Below, in pieces: positions 34,635 through 43,580 of a DNA stretch of 64,000 nt; the first letter of the stretch is position 1; each line of letters starts with the position of its first letter. The stretch comes from an uncultured Schlesneria sp. (GTDB lineage Bacteria; Planctomycetota; Planctomycetia; Planctomycetales; Planctomycetaceae): assembly GCA_903871875.1 (NCBI GenBank), contig CAIQIR010000132.1:120752-184751 (forward strand), given 5' to 3'. The notes under the pieces were generated by a model, which worked only from the letters and a program-made list of their open reading frames with translations, had not been told where the DNA came from and ran no database searches. The position numbers and the translations under genes are program-made.

Positions 34635-35885
34635 ATGCGGATCCTCAGCGAAAGAAATTTCTCAATGAAACAAAACTCGGTCAGTATTACCGGCGTCGGA
34701 TTGACCTCGTCGATGGGCCATTCTTACGACGAATTCTCATCGAATCTGTTTTCCCACGTTTCGGGGATCGAGCGTGTGGCAGCCTTTGATGTGACGGACC
34801 ACCCCAGCCAGATTGCCAGCTTGATCGGCGAGATTCCCTGTCCCGAAGGCTACGACGAGAGTGAATTCCGCTCGCGTCTGCGCATCGAACAGTGCGGGAT
34901 CTGGTGTGCCGAATCGGCCCTGCGAGACGCCGGTTGGCATGATCGACCAGACGGTCTGCGGATCGGCTTGGTGCTTGGACTGGGTGCCGAATGGATGCAA
35001 AGCTGGGAAATGGATTATCGCCGCGGTGGGCGTCGAGCTTTTGACCCGACAGAAGAACCCGCTGGAATGACGACGAAAGTTCATCGCCTGCTGGGATTAC
35101 GCGGTCCGCAACTGACGATTTCCGCCGCATGTGCTAGCGGCAACTGGGCGTTGTCACAGGGACGACGCTGGCTGGAACTGGGTTGGGTCGACATTTGCCT
35201 GGCCGGAGCTTGTGACATCGGCGTGACACCGTTGTCCTTGGCCGGATTTGGCAACCTGCGGGCACTCTCGCGAAAAAACACCACACCCCATGCGGCGCTT
35301 CGCCCCTTCGATCGTGAGCGTGACGGAATGGTTCTGGGCGAAGGCGGAGCGGTCTTCATGCTCGAACGCACATCGGAAGCGATCAATCGTGGCGCCCACC
35401 GCTATGCCGAGGTGGCCGGTTTCGGAGCGACCAGCGACGCACATCACATGGTCATTCCCTGTCCCGAGCCTCAACAGGGGATCGCGGCGATGAAGCAGGC
35501 GCTGCAAGATGCCGAAGTGACACCCAGCGAAATCAATTACATCAATGCTCATGCCACTGGAACACCGGTCGGCGATGTTTGCGAAGCCAAGATCCTGCAA
35601 TCAGTGCTCGGCGATTCGGCGGGTAGGGTTCCCATTAGTTCCACCAAGTCCTTGACCGGTCATTTGCTGAGCGCCGCGGCGGCCATTGAAGCGGTTGCCT
35701 GTTTGGCTACGATCGAGAAACAGTTGATTCCGCCCACCGTCAATCTGGAAGACCTCGATCCCGAATGTGCCATGTTGCGTCACGTGCGAGGCGAGTCCGA
35801 AGCGGCCACCATCGATATCACGGTCTCCAATTCGTTTGGTTTCGGCGGCAACAATACGTGTCTCGTATTGAAAAAAGCGGCCTAG
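34635..35885 (+). CDS. Beta-ketoacyl-ACP synthase (FabF/KS-alpha type)
   Basis: A 416-residue condensing enzyme. The catalytic triad is complete: the nucleophile Cys in ISAACASGNWALSQG, His in NAHATGTPVGD and His in TKSLTGHLLSAAA; the C-terminal glycine loop is SNSFGFGGNNTCLVL. Length is normal for FabF-type enzymes. ATG 34635 has GGGAAG seven bases upstream; ATG 34665 (MKQNSVSITGVGLTSS) is the alternative and matches the usual family N-terminus. It follows the Cys-less ketosynthase-like gene by 97 bases. The neighbouring ACP and methyltransferase suggest a small dedicated type II fatty-acid or polyketide pathway rather than bulk fatty-acid synthesis, since fabD, fabG and acpP are not here. 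Confidence 0.88.
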   Translation: MRILSERNFSMKQNSVSITGVGLTSSMGHSYDEFSSNLFSHVSGIERVAAFDVTDHPSQIASLIGEIPCPEGYDESEFRSRLRIEQCGIWCAESALRDAGWHDRPDGLRIGLVLGLGAEWMQSWEMDYRRGGRRAFDPTEEPAGMTTKVHRLLGLRGPQLTISAACASGNWALSQGRRWLELGWVDICLAGACDIGVTPLSLAGFGNLRALSRKNTTPHAALRPFDRERDGMVLGEGGAVFMLERTSEAINRGAHRYAEVAGFGATSDAHHMVIPCPEPQQGIAAMKQALQDAEVTPSEINYINAHATGTPVGDVCEAKILQSVLGDSAGRVPISSTKSLTGHLLSAAAAIEAVACLATIEKQLIPPTVNLEDLDPECAMLRHVRGESEAATIDITVSNSFGFGGNNTCLVLKKAA

Positions 35886-36234
35886 GGGTTGAACTCGTGG
35901 CGGATCCGATGGAAAGAACAGTTCCAGCGGACCCCGTACGACGGAATTCGGTGTCGTTCGCAATTCCGTGAGGCCGATCACGAGAATATTCACCGTGCTG
36001 GTGTCGAAGGTGGCATCGACCACCAATCCGTCGATGCCAGGGCGGTAGGATTGCGGCGAGTGAACGGGATTCACATCCGACACGCGATTTTCAGCCCCTG
36101 AAAGCTCATTTTAAGCGGTAAAACCGCTTCGGATTAGGCCGAGACGATCGAAATCGATATTTGCATCGATCGACGGACTGTCGAAGCTTGACGTGAACGT
36201 GTTACCCGATCATCATGCCTTCCCGCGATTGAAG
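35886..36234. other. Intergenic region before tRNA-Leu
   Basis: No gene is seen in these 349 bases. A hairpin AAGCGGT-AAA-ACCGCTT lies at 36113-36129 but is not followed by a T tract on either strand. The region should contain the tRNA promoter. Confidence 0.5.
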
Positions 36235-36318
36235 GCCGAAGTGGCGGAACCGGCAGACGCGCTGGATTCAAAATCCAGTGTCAGCAATGACGTGTGGGTT
36301 CGAGTCCCACCTTCGGCA
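36235..36318 (+). tRNA. tRNA-Leu (anticodon CAA)
   Basis: An 84-base class II tRNA. The acceptor arms GCCGAAG (36235-36241) and CTTCGGC (36311-36317) pair perfectly; the D-arm region is GGCGGAACCGGCAGACGC; the anticodon stem CTGGA/TCCAG holds the loop TTCAAAA, giving anticodon CAA (reads UUG); the long variable arm is TGTCAGCAATGACG-like, and the T arm contains GGTTCGAGTCCC. The discriminator is A. The genome continues CCT, so the terminal CCA is not fully encoded and must be added by the CCA-adding enzyme. A terminator follows at once. Confidence 0.97.
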
Positions 36319-36329
36319 CCTTGCAGCAC

Positions 36330-36366
36330 AAGGACTTGCGACAATTGATCGCGAGTCCTTTTTTCG
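36330..36366 (+). terminator. Intrinsic terminator of tRNA-Leu
   Basis: AAGGACTTGCG and CGCGAGTCCTT form an 11-bp stem (one G-U pair) with a nine-base loop, followed by TTTTCG after two T residues of the stem. It starts 12 bases after the tRNA 3' end. Confidence 0.88.
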
Positions 36367-36692
36367 TTTGGGAAACGCCCGCCCAGGTCTCGTCCCTGAT
36401 TGGCGTTCAAAAACGGACTTCGACCGACCGAGCCTCATTCGAGTTCCCCGATCTTTCAATGCGGGGAGCGAATTAGGTTAGAGGCCGTGTCCAGGCGTGC
36501 TTCGCTTTCAAAGCATCATCTCAAGCCATCTCACTGCTTGTTACCCAGGGGCCGCTGCGCCACCCCGAAGGAAATCCCAGAAAAAGGACGACTGATTTAT
36601 TTGACAAAACGTTTGGGTTCGGTAATCTTTGTTCAGCTGGTCGGTCAACGGAACATCGGCTATCACAACCTTCCCCCCAAGAGACCTGCGCA
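36367..36692. other. Intergenic region, no gene seen
   Basis: These 326 bases between the tRNA terminator and the next gene contain only open frames without recognisable protein sequence. The promoter of the 36693 gene should be here; I do not identify it confidently. Confidence 0.4.
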
Positions 36693-37007
36693 ATGCCTGC
36701 CAAGTTCGAGAAAAAAAGCCTGGAAATCATCCTCAGCACTGCGGAGACGTTGAAAAAAGTCACCGAGCAACTGTCACAGGTCGCTGCCGACATGCAGCAG
36801 AATGGCATGAAAGAAGCCTTGTTACCCTGGACACAGCGTCAGTGGGATTGCCTCGACGTCATCATCACACTGGCGAATCAGTCGGTGGCCGTCCTTCCTG
36901 CACAAATCGTTGCGAAATCGCAGAATCGACCTTCGCAATACGAGGTCATGCAGAAGAAGTCCAAACGCGATGCGGCCGCCAGAAAGGCGCGTCAGGCCGA
37001 TGAGTGA
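36693..37007 (+). CDS. Small hypothetical protein, helical and basic
   Basis: A 104-residue protein beginning [20 protein letters not shown]. The N-terminal half is predicted helical ([20 protein letters not shown]), a central [24 protein letters not shown] segment is amphipathic to hydrophobic, and the C-terminus is strongly basic ([18 protein letters not shown]). I do not recognise the family and see no signal peptide or metal motif. Coding-like residue use and a normal ATG support a real gene. A DUF1559 remnant follows it within 100 bases. Confidence 0.5.
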   Translation: MPAKFEKKSLEIILSTAETLKKVTEQLSQVAADMQQNGMKEALLPWTQRQWDCLDVIITLANQSVAVLPAQIVAKSQNRPSQYEVMQKKSKRDAAARKARQADE

Positions 37008-37102
37008 TTCAAACCGGCGAAGCCTCGTGGGTGATTGAGCAAAACCCTCATCGGGTCGTTCGTTTGACGACGATGCGTCGCTCGTCGTCAAACAGAAAAA
37101 AG

Positions 37103-37279
37103 TTCACCGGGTCTTCGAGCGGGTGTCACCCGCAACAAGTTCGCGGTGTTGATCTGGGGCGCGGGGCTCATTTGGTCATGGCCGACGGTTCGGCTCGATT
37201 CATTTCCGAGAACATCGACTGGTGCGCCTTCGGAGCCTTGTGCACACGTGCGGGCGGCGAAATCGTGGGTGAACTCTAA
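37103..37279 (+). pseudogene. DUF1559 C-terminal remnant
   Basis: The frame that ends at 37279 encodes the tail of a DUF1559 protein: [21 protein letters not shown], a short spacer, and [11 protein letters not shown], which match the intact family member at 7687-8691 ([16 protein letters not shown] and the GQVLGEF end). Nothing upstream in any frame supplies the pilin-like leader or the family body; the preceding open part is unrelated and the 36693 gene is a different protein. It is therefore a decayed fragment of about 55 residues, probably left by deletion of a once complete gene. It is unlikely to be expressed. Confidence 0.8.
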
Positions 37280-37500
37280 GCCCCGAGGGCAGTCTGGTTC
37301 CGCGTCGCGGTCAGCCGAAAGGCCCGCAACCGGAACGACGAATCGTTCCGACGCCCATCGGATCAGCGGCGGGAGCGTGCGATCCCGAATGTCGTGACGC
37401 GGAATTCGATGGAAGCCATTTCTTCTCCGAACCAACGCCAGGGGGACCTGGCGACGCCTTTCATCCTCAGATCGTTGCGACGTCAAGTGGCTCCCACTGT

Positions 37501-38700
37501 TCACGGTCGGATGCGAAATGCGAAAATCTCGGTTGGTTCGTCGGCTTTGAAGTCATTGTCGCTGGTCACGATCAAGACCCGCGAACCGTCGGCCAGTTTT
37601 GGTCCGACTGCGATTCCCTCGATTTTCTCGGGGAACGTTTGTCCCGCCAGGCCATGCTGAGGGGCCAGCAGATCGAGGTACAACTTCTTCGCGACCGGGC
37701 GGATGCCGGCGGGAATTCCGGTCGTCGGCAGCTGTTCGATGGCCGAAATCTCCGAGGCCTGAGAAAGATCGATCTCGTAAATTCGCTTCACTTTGGCGGT
37801 CTCGTGGGGTTTGCCATCTCGTTCGATTGCCAGCAATCGCTGGGGAGCGATCGCCTCGAGGTCGCTGCAACCGAGAGATTTGTCTTCCAGCGGATAGAGG
37901 TATTCGCGTGACACGCCGGTCGTCAGATCGTGTTCCCAGATGCGAATGTTCGTTCCGACGCGCGCATTCGCTTCATTCAGGGCACCGTCTTGAATCAGTG
38001 GACTTTGCGTGATGGCATACACTTTGTTGCCGTCGATGCTCAGAGCCACACCTTCCCAGCCGCGATTGTTTTGGCGACCCGATTTGTTGTGGGGCGGCAA
38101 TTCCTCTTGAGGAGTACCGCCGGGCGAGGCGATCAAATAGCGACCGGGCGTCGGCAGATCACGCAGCCATTTCCCCTTGGCATCAAACTCGCGAATCGTC
38201 GGGCCATATTCGTCGGAAATCAGAATCGTCCCGCGCGCCGTGACACGGATCCCTTCGGGGTCAAGCCGCAAAGTTCGTTCGGGGTGTTCGCGATCAAATT
38301 GGGTGGCCCGTCCGATGAACGGTTCGCCGCTGGCCGCTTTCAACAAATGCGTTTCCAGCAGTCGCGTCGTAACGGGAGTTGCGGCAGTCGGATCAACGAC
38401 GATTTCCACAATCTGAATCCGGCATTTGTAGGAAGTCGCTCCGTCGTCGGGGCCACGATCGGGCAGCATGACATAACGATTGCCATCTCCCAGCCAGGCA
38501 ATCCCCGAACCATGTCCGCCGAGTCTGTTCTGCGGCGTGCCATTTTCCTGCGCGTCGGTCAGCTGCGACAAATCGGTCGCCGTGGGAGAGATGGAGACTC
38601 GACCAATCAACGTCACTTCGTCGGCCCTGCACGTCCCATTGCCGGCCATGGCCAGCACCAAACCCGTCAACAATCCATTTCGAATCCGCGAAGAAATCAT
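37501..38700 (-). CDS. Secreted phytase-like (esterase-like) beta-propeller protein
   Basis: A 399-residue exported protein with a signal peptide (about 1-26, ending TCRA). It matches the Phytase-like/esterase-like family by GHGSGIAWLGDGNRYVMLPDRGPDDG near residues 62-88, RLDPEGIRVTARGTILISDEYGP (about 142-164), NNRGWEGVALSIDGNKVYAITQSPL and ALNEANARVGTNIRIWEHDL. The repeating pattern suggests a beta-propeller. Substrate and activity are uncertain: the family is named for distant similarity to phytase, and catalytic proof is sparse. It is monocistronic, flanked by gene-free stretches. Confidence 0.8.
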   Translation of the reverse strand: MISSRIRNGLLTGLVLAMAGNGTCRADEVTLIGRVSISPTATDLSQLTDAQENGTPQNRLGGHGSGIAWLGDGNRYVMLPDRGPDDGATSYKCRIQIVEIVVDPTAATPVTTRLLETHLLKAASGEPFIGRATQFDREHPERTLRLDPEGIRVTARGTILISDEYGPTIREFDAKGKWLRDLPTPGRYLIASPGGTPQEELPPHNKSGRQNNRGWEGVALSIDGNKVYAITQSPLIQDGALNEANARVGTNIRIWEHDLTTGVSREYLYPLEDKSLGCSDLEAIAPQRLLAIERDGKPHETAKVKRIYEIDLSQASEISAIEQLPTTGIPAGIRPVAKKLYLDLLAPQHGLAGQTFPEKIEGIAVGPKLADGSRVLIVTSDNDFKADEPTEIFAFRIRP

Positions 38701-39173
38701 GAGAGGCTGTTCCTATCAAAAATCAACAAAGCTGTTGGAAAGATCTGCATCGGAGGGGGACCACACGTGATCAGCAAACAGACACCAGTCGCTGGCCGAT
38801 AAAATCCGACGTCCCCGGGCCTGACGATTGGTCGGCTGGGAGACTTCCCGATTTGCCTGGGAATCTCGCAAGTTGTGATCTCGAGTGACCTGTTGAACGT
38901 TCGCCGTTGAACAGAATCGTTCCTCCGGCCAACTTGTCACTGTCGGCGAACCGTCCATCAAACACCCCAACTGGATGCGGCAGGAGCTTAGGTGTTGATT
39001 GTGAAATATTTGTGAAGGAAAAATGAATCCCGGCTAATGCTCGATAATTGGGGAACGATCCTCGGATTCAGTTGCTCCCAGCCTGGCTTCAGATAGGCCG
39101 GTCGTGCAACCGGATCGCTTTAAGGTCCGTTGCCCAACTTTGCATCTCGTGGCCCATCGGAATCGTGATCGAA
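38701..39173. other. Gene-free stretch
   Basis: I see no convincing gene, RNA or repeat in these 473 bases between two minus-strand genes. Short open frames on both strands lack conserved sequence. The upstream part should contain the promoter of the phytase-like gene. Confidence 0.4.
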
Positions 39174-39779
39174 TCACATTCGACCATAAGTTGTCACAAC
39201 ATTTGTTTCCAGAATGCGAGAGGCGATTTCGGGGATCGAGATTTGCCATCCGGGGGCGTCGAAACGAGGCCAATTCCAGAATTGTGCGGCGACGTGGCAG
39301 AAGCCCAGATGCGGTGTCGTGATCCACGATTGAACGGTTTGAGTCTTCTGACAGCTGGGGCATTGCAGCGTTGTCGGTTCGTCTCGTTTCAGAAAGTGGC
39401 TCACTGCGGCGGAGAGAGGCGTCATGATTTCGCTGCGATTGCCGAATGTCTTTTCACAGGCGGGACATTTCGCTGACTCGAAGACGGTGAAGCCAAACAC
39501 ATTCACCCATTTCTCTGCGTGGATTTCGACACCACAGATACCGAGCGTATCCCAATCGCGTAATTCCGGTGGTCGATCGCTGAGCCCTTCGACCAGAACA
39601 TACAGGTCTTTCAGATGTGGACCAGGAAGATGGCCGAGTCCACCGTAAACGCACTCTTCTGAGGTCTCGGCCGAGATAATCCCATTGACGATCAGGCCGT
39701 CTCGAAGCCGATTGGCGCGTTCCTTCGCATTCGTCACGTTAGCCACAGGATCAACGAGAGCAAGATAGTAATCACTCAT
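39174..39779 (-). CDS. Hypothetical protein with zinc ribbon
   Basis: A 201-residue cytoplasmic protein with AGGAAG eight bases before the ATG. The N-terminal half begins MSDYYLALVDPVANVTNAKERANRL and contains YGGLGHLPGPHLKDLY. The C-terminal half has two Cys pairs, CPACEKTF (about residue 110) and CPSCQKTQTV (about 140), arranged as a zinc ribbon. I do not recognise the family; the overall look (short, soluble, unusual codon mix, orphan) is compatible with an immunity or accessory protein, but nothing proves it. A possible gene remnant precedes it by 27 bases on the same strand. Confidence 0.55.
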   Translation of the reverse strand: MSDYYLALVDPVANVTNAKERANRLRDGLIVNGIISAETSEECVYGGLGHLPGPHLKDLYVLVEGLSDRPPELRDWDTLGICGVEIHAEKWVNVFGFTVFESAKCPACEKTFGNRSEIMTPLSAAVSHFLKRDEPTTLQCPSCQKTQTVQSWITTPHLGFCHVAAQFWNWPRFDAPGWQISIPEIASRILETNVVTTYGRM

Positions 39780-39806
39780 GATTGCGCTTCCTGTGATTAT
39801 GAATTC

Positions 39807-40010
39807 TCAGATCCCGAACGTCGAAGTGCAAGAGAGAGAGGAGTGGAGCGAACCTCCACCGATCCGCCAAATGATACGCGTCGCTTCGAGTGGGCTCAAT
39901 CGATTCGTCGAGAGTCGAACTGCCTCAAATTCACCGTAACTTGCGAGCCACTCGACTTGGCGAAGAATGGCAGTCGCGAGGTCATCGCGATCGTCAAAAG
40001 CACGATACAA
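39807..40010 (-). pseudogene. Possible gene remnant upstream of the zinc-ribbon gene
   Basis: A 67-codon frame with protein-like sequence (FDDRDDLATAILRQVEWLAS, then YGEFEAVRLSTNRLSPLEATRIIW) that ends 27 bases before the zinc-ribbon gene. It has only a TTG start; the frame is open a little further upstream but has no ATG or GTG before a TGA near 40092. It may be the C-terminal part of a decayed gene or a small real protein translated with its neighbour. No family is recognised. Confidence 0.3.
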
Positions 40011-40549
40011 ACCTGGCCTGTTTGACGAAACCGAATCTACGGGTGCGTTGCAGCTTGGAATGGCAAAACGTCACGCGGGATTGGAATTGGCGGTGACAGC
40101 GTGGTGAAAAAGTGGCCACTGCAAAACTCGCAGAGAAGCTTTCGGCTGACAATTTCGAAATCGTCCCGAAAACCAATCGATCTCCGTTGTCTGATCATAA
40201 CAGTGAATATTGATCGCATCCGATGGTGCCGCTCCGTGTGACGGCCAAGCGGCATTTGTTGCGTCTGCCGGTGAAACAAACTTTCCTTGTGTTGTTAGAA
40301 AATGGATCACTCTGACGCGCCGCGAAGGTGTCCGTGGAAACTTAATTTCCAAATCGAGATGGACGTAAAAATCGAGGGCTTTGCGTGTTGTTCGACGGGT
40401 GTGCCTGCCGATCAATTGATCGTCGCTGACAGACGCCCTTCGAACTTCGCTGTCTCTCGAGATGCTTCGTTGATGTGGGCCATAACTTGTGGTGTCGTCC
40501 CACGTGAAAGAGCGAGCGGAGCATCTCGAATGGCAGCGAAGTACTGAGT
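40011..40549. other. Gene-free stretch
   Basis: About 540 bases without a convincing gene. Open frames on the minus strand (through 40071-40796) overlap the following hydrolase gene out of frame and show no family similarity. Together with the neighbouring remnant this looks like a decayed accessory segment. Confidence 0.4.
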
Positions 40550-41521
40550 TCAAAGATGTTTTTGAATCCAGGCGATTGCGTGGGGAACGTAGTCGGGAGG
40601 CAAGCGATGGCCCGCGTCGATCAACAGGATTTCCTTGGTGGACGACGAGATTAGAGCGTGCAGTCCGTACGCCTGATCTAAGGGGCACATTTCGTCCGTA
40701 CGGCCCATGATCATGAGTACGGGGCGATGCCCGATTCCTGCCGCGAAATTCTGGGGTGCGATCGGTGACCATTTGGACCGATCCGCCGGCACGCAACAGG
40801 CCACGGCGGCTTTGATGCGTTGATCGACTCCCGCCAGCAGGAACGTTTGTGTGCCCCCCATGCTGTAGCCCAGCATGCCGATCCGGGATTTGTCCACTTC
40901 CGACCGAGTCTCCAGATAATCGATTGCACGACGATAGTCGCGTGTTGTCTGAATATAAATTTCTTGCTGCGTGAAATAGCCCTTGCGGGGATGCGATTCC
41001 AGTTGGGGATCCGCAAAGTGATTGACCGGGGCAAAATCATTTTGCGAGATCCGATCTCCGTGGCACTGGGCATCGAGAGCCAATACAGAGAAGCCGGCGT
41101 CCAAGAGTGCGCGACGGACGTTGCCACCGCTGATGTAACCGCCGTCCTTCCACCAATGTTCCTTGGATCCCGACCAGCCGTGCAGCAACAAGACACAGGG
41201 GCCGGGCCGCTTTCCGTCGGCCGGGTATTCCAGATAGCCGGGGACGAGAAACCCTTGCACTCCGCGGAACACGATTTTCTCTCGTACGGTTCCGTCACGC
41301 TCCAGTTTTTCCACAACACGGGCTTCCAGCGGAATCGTGCGATCGTATTCGTAGGTCTGATGTAACGCGCGAGTCGCTTCTTCGCCGAGATGTTCTACCG
41401 CGGTCGATGGCGGGGACGCGGTTTCTGACTTCGGGGTCTCGTCAGCGACCAGGAATCGACTCAACAGCAAGAATGCCAGTAGGGTCGTGATCCAAAAGGG
41501 ATGTTTTTCGCTTGATCGCAC
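40550..41521 (-). CDS. Secreted alpha/beta hydrolase (dienelactone hydrolase / acetyl-xylan-esterase-like)
   Basis: A 323-residue hydrolase. The frame opens at 41728, but a GTG at 41521 starts a clean signal peptide (about 1-25: KHPFWITTLLAFLLLSRFLVA), so I take it. The alpha/beta hydrolase features are LLLHGWSGSKEHWW (oxyanion HG), the nucleophile elbow GYSMGGTQTFLLAG (catalytic Ser), the acid in IMGRTDEMCPLDQAY and the catalytic His in LIDAGHRLPPDYV. The layout fits the Abhydrolase_7/BAAT-DLH group, often acting on esters of plant polysaccharides. Substrate is not determined. It follows the small membrane protein gene by 79 bases on the same strand. Confidence 0.82.
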   Translation of the reverse strand: MRSSEKHPFWITTLLAFLLLSRFLVADETPKSETASPPSTAVEHLGEEATRALHQTYEYDRTIPLEARVVEKLERDGTVREKIVFRGVQGFLVPGYLEYPADGKRPGPCVLLLHGWSGSKEHWWKDGGYISGGNVRRALLDAGFSVLALDAQCHGDRISQNDFAPVNHFADPQLESHPRKGYFTQQEIYIQTTRDYRRAIDYLETRSEVDKSRIGMLGYSMGGTQTFLLAGVDQRIKAAVACCVPADRSKWSPIAPQNFAAGIGHRPVLMIMGRTDEMCPLDQAYGLHALISSSTKEILLIDAGHRLPPDYVPHAIAWIQKHL

Positions 41522-41600
41522 GATGGGTTTTCCGATTGTCGAAGAGCGGGGACCGTTGTGATGCAAGGGAGTTGGCCGGTCCAGATTCGCGGTGGAAAAA

Positions 41601-42200
41601 TCAATCACTAACACTCGGTGCCGCGACCTGATTCTTTTTCGATAAAGATTTACTGATCGCCGTCTCAATCGCTCCGCATTCTTCCAGGCGTTGTTTCCAG
41701 CGGTTTTTCGTTTCTTCCGTAAAACCACACACGACGCATTGGTCCCAGGAAAAAAGTGAAGCGTCCGCCGGTCGGATCAGCAGGCAACCTTGATGGGGAA
41801 AAGCGCGATTGAAAAACATGTCCTGCAAATCCGCGAATTCCGTCCAACTACTGCCGCACAAAGGGAACTCAACGATGTCCGTGTCGTTTCGACGACGGAC
41901 GATGATGCCATGTCGCTCTTGAATCACGGTTCCTTTGACCGAATTACGACTAAACGGATGCGCGCCGAAATAAGTCAATCCGCATGGAATCACCTCCATC
42001 ATCACCACTAGAAATAGACACGACCAGGCCCAAGCGTCCAGTCGCATTCCGGCAGCGAAACCGGTTCCCAAAAGCATCGGACCCAGTAATCGCAGCTTAC
42101 GCCAGGACCGACTGCAAACAATCACGACCCACAGGCGTGGAAGTGTGTCGGCAAGCTCGTCGGGGACTTCTTCCTGGATGGTCGTGTCATGGCTTCGCAT
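41601..42200 (-). CDS. Hypothetical two-span membrane protein
   Basis: A 199-residue protein. After a cytoplasmic N-terminus (about 1-35), two hydrophobic segments (about 38-52, LLGPMLLGTGFAAG, and 56-77, AWAWSCLFLVVMMEVIPCGL) form a hairpin. The C-terminal 115 residues are cytoplasmic and begin with a beta-rich PH-like stretch (GTVIQERHGIIVRRRNDTDIVEFPL). This layout resembles YcxB- or PH-domain-like membrane proteins, but I cannot name a family. It sits between DUF1501 and hydrolase genes on the same strand and is likely co-transcribed with the hydrolase. Confidence 0.55.
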   Translation of the reverse strand: MRSHDTTIQEEVPDELADTLPRLWVVIVCSRSWRKLRLLGPMLLGTGFAAGMRLDAWAWSCLFLVVMMEVIPCGLTYFGAHPFSRNSVKGTVIQERHGIIVRRRNDTDIVEFPLCGSSWTEFADLQDMFFNRAFPHQGCLLIRPADASLFSWDQCVVCGFTEETKNRWKQRLEECGAIETAISKSLSKKNQVAAPSVSD

Positions 42201-42239
42201 GTCTCGTCTTTCGACCCGGCAGCCAGTTCCTGACTCGGT

Positions 42240-43580
42240 TCAAATCAGTTCTTCGATGGGTGATCCGGTCGGCAAGATTAGCGTCGGTCTTCCGGCGAAG
42301 TTGCGAAACGACAGGTCCAGCGGTACACCCAGTGTGTGATAGAAAGTGGCCAGTAAATCGTTCGGCGTCAATGGTCGAACGGCCGGTTCATCACCTTTGA
42401 AGCTGGTTGCTCCGACGGCTTGACCCATGCGTAGTCCGCCACCGGCGAGCAGGACCGACATCGTCTGGCCCCAATGCTCGCGACCTGGCTGTCCGTTGAA
42501 GTTACTCAGCCGTGGTGTATGCGACATCTCGCCCATCACGACCAGCAGTACGTCATCTTGAAGCTGCCGTTCATAAAGATCGTGAATCAAGGCGGAAACG
42601 ACCTGATCGAGTACCGGCAGACGGATCTTCATTTGCTCGAAGATGTTCCAGACGCTGGCATGATCGTCCCAGCTAAAGGCCTTTTGTCCCGTCACAGTCG
42701 AGAAATCCACGGTCACCAAGCGAACCCCCGCTTCGACCAGTCGACGAGCGAGTAAGCAACGCTGTCCGATGCTATTGCGACCGTATCGATCGCGGATCTC
42801 GGCCGGCTCGGCCTGAATATCAAAGGCTTGGCGGGCCGCATCCCCCGTCAAAATCGAGGCGGCTTCCTGCTGGAAATGATCGAGCGATTGCATCGAGCCC
42901 GAGGCATCCAGATCGCGGCGATACCGATCGAATTGGGTCAGCAAGTCGAGGCGTTCGGTGAAGCGAGGTCGTAGCGACGATTCGACCGCCAGTCCCGAGA
43001 CGGAAAATTTGTCGGTGTTCGGATCGGTGGCGATCACCAGTGGTTCGAGATGATTGCCCAGGTAGGCCGTACCGAAATACTTTGTGTAGGGCATCGCGAC
43101 ATGCGTGGGCAACTGTGATGATCGCGGACCGGCGACCCGGCTGATGACCGCTCGCATGTCCGGATATTTTGGCTGAAATGGGGGATTCTCAATCTCGGCC
43201 CCCACATAGCCGGTCAGCATCGTATGCGTCGAATTCACATGGCCCGGACTGTCGTGATGCAGCGAGCGAATCAGAGCGAACTTATCCGCCTGCTGGGCCA
43301 GTAGCGGCAAATGTTCGCTGATTTCAATGCCGGGAACATTGGTCGCGATCGGTTGGAATTCGCCGCGATACTCGCTGGGGGCTTCGGGCTTGAGATCAAA
43401 CGTTTCCATATGACTGGGGCCGCCCCACAGCCACAAGACGATCATCGACTTGCCGCGTAATGCATTCGGCGTCGCGTAGCTCTGCGATTGCAACAGATCG
43501 GCCAGCCCAAACGAAGTCAGGCCCAGCATCCCCGTTCGCACAAAGTCGCGTCGTCCCCAAGTTCCCTGGCAACGATTCAT
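42240..43580 (-). CDS. DUF1501 Tat-exported protein
   Basis: A 446-residue DUF1501 protein with GGAAGG before the ATG and a twin-arginine signal (GRRDFVRTGMLGLTSFGLADLL, about residues 9-30). Family motifs are IVLWLWGGPSHMETFDLKP, FALIRSLHHDSPGHVNSTHTMLTGY, RLVTVDFSTV (then TGQKAFSWDDHASVW), VVMGEMSHTPR and GREHWGQTMSVLLAGGGL. The metal-type Asp/His pattern suggests an alkaline phosphatase/sulfatase-like fold. DUF1501 genes are usually next to a large PSCyt1/PSD1 cytochrome gene; here no such partner adjoins, so this copy is solitary. Export by Tat suggests folding with cofactor in the cytoplasm. Confidence 0.92.
   Translation of the reverse strand: MNRCQGTWGRRDFVRTGMLGLTSFGLADLLQSQSYATPNALRGKSMIVLWLWGGPSHMETFDLKPEAPSEYRGEFQPIATNVPGIEISEHLPLLAQQADKFALIRSLHHDSPGHVNSTHTMLTGYVGAEIENPPFQPKYPDMRAVISRVAGPRSSQLPTHVAMPYTKYFGTAYLGNHLEPLVIATDPNTDKFSVSGLAVESSLRPRFTERLDLLTQFDRYRRDLDASGSMQSLDHFQQEAASILTGDAARQAFDIQAEPAEIRDRYGRNSIGQRCLLARRLVEAGVRLVTVDFSTVTGQKAFSWDDHASVWNIFEQMKIRLPVLDQVVSALIHDLYERQLQDDVLLVVMGEMSHTPRLSNFNGQPGREHWGQTMSVLLAGGGLRMGQAVGATSFKGDEPAVRPLTPNDLLATFYHTLGVPLDLSFRNFAGRPTLILPTGSPIEELI

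Noticed and set aside
36113..36129. Hairpin AAGCGGT-AAA-ACCGCTT as terminator of the ketosynthase gene
   Set aside because: No T tract follows on the plus strand, and it is over 200 bases from the stop.
36213..36410. Minus-strand frame with GGTRTH-type sequence
   Set aside because: It is the antisense translation of tRNA-Leu, a known source of false protein calls.
40071..40796. Minus-strand frame of 241 codons
   Set aside because: It overlaps the hydrolase gene in another frame and has no plausible domain in its unique part.
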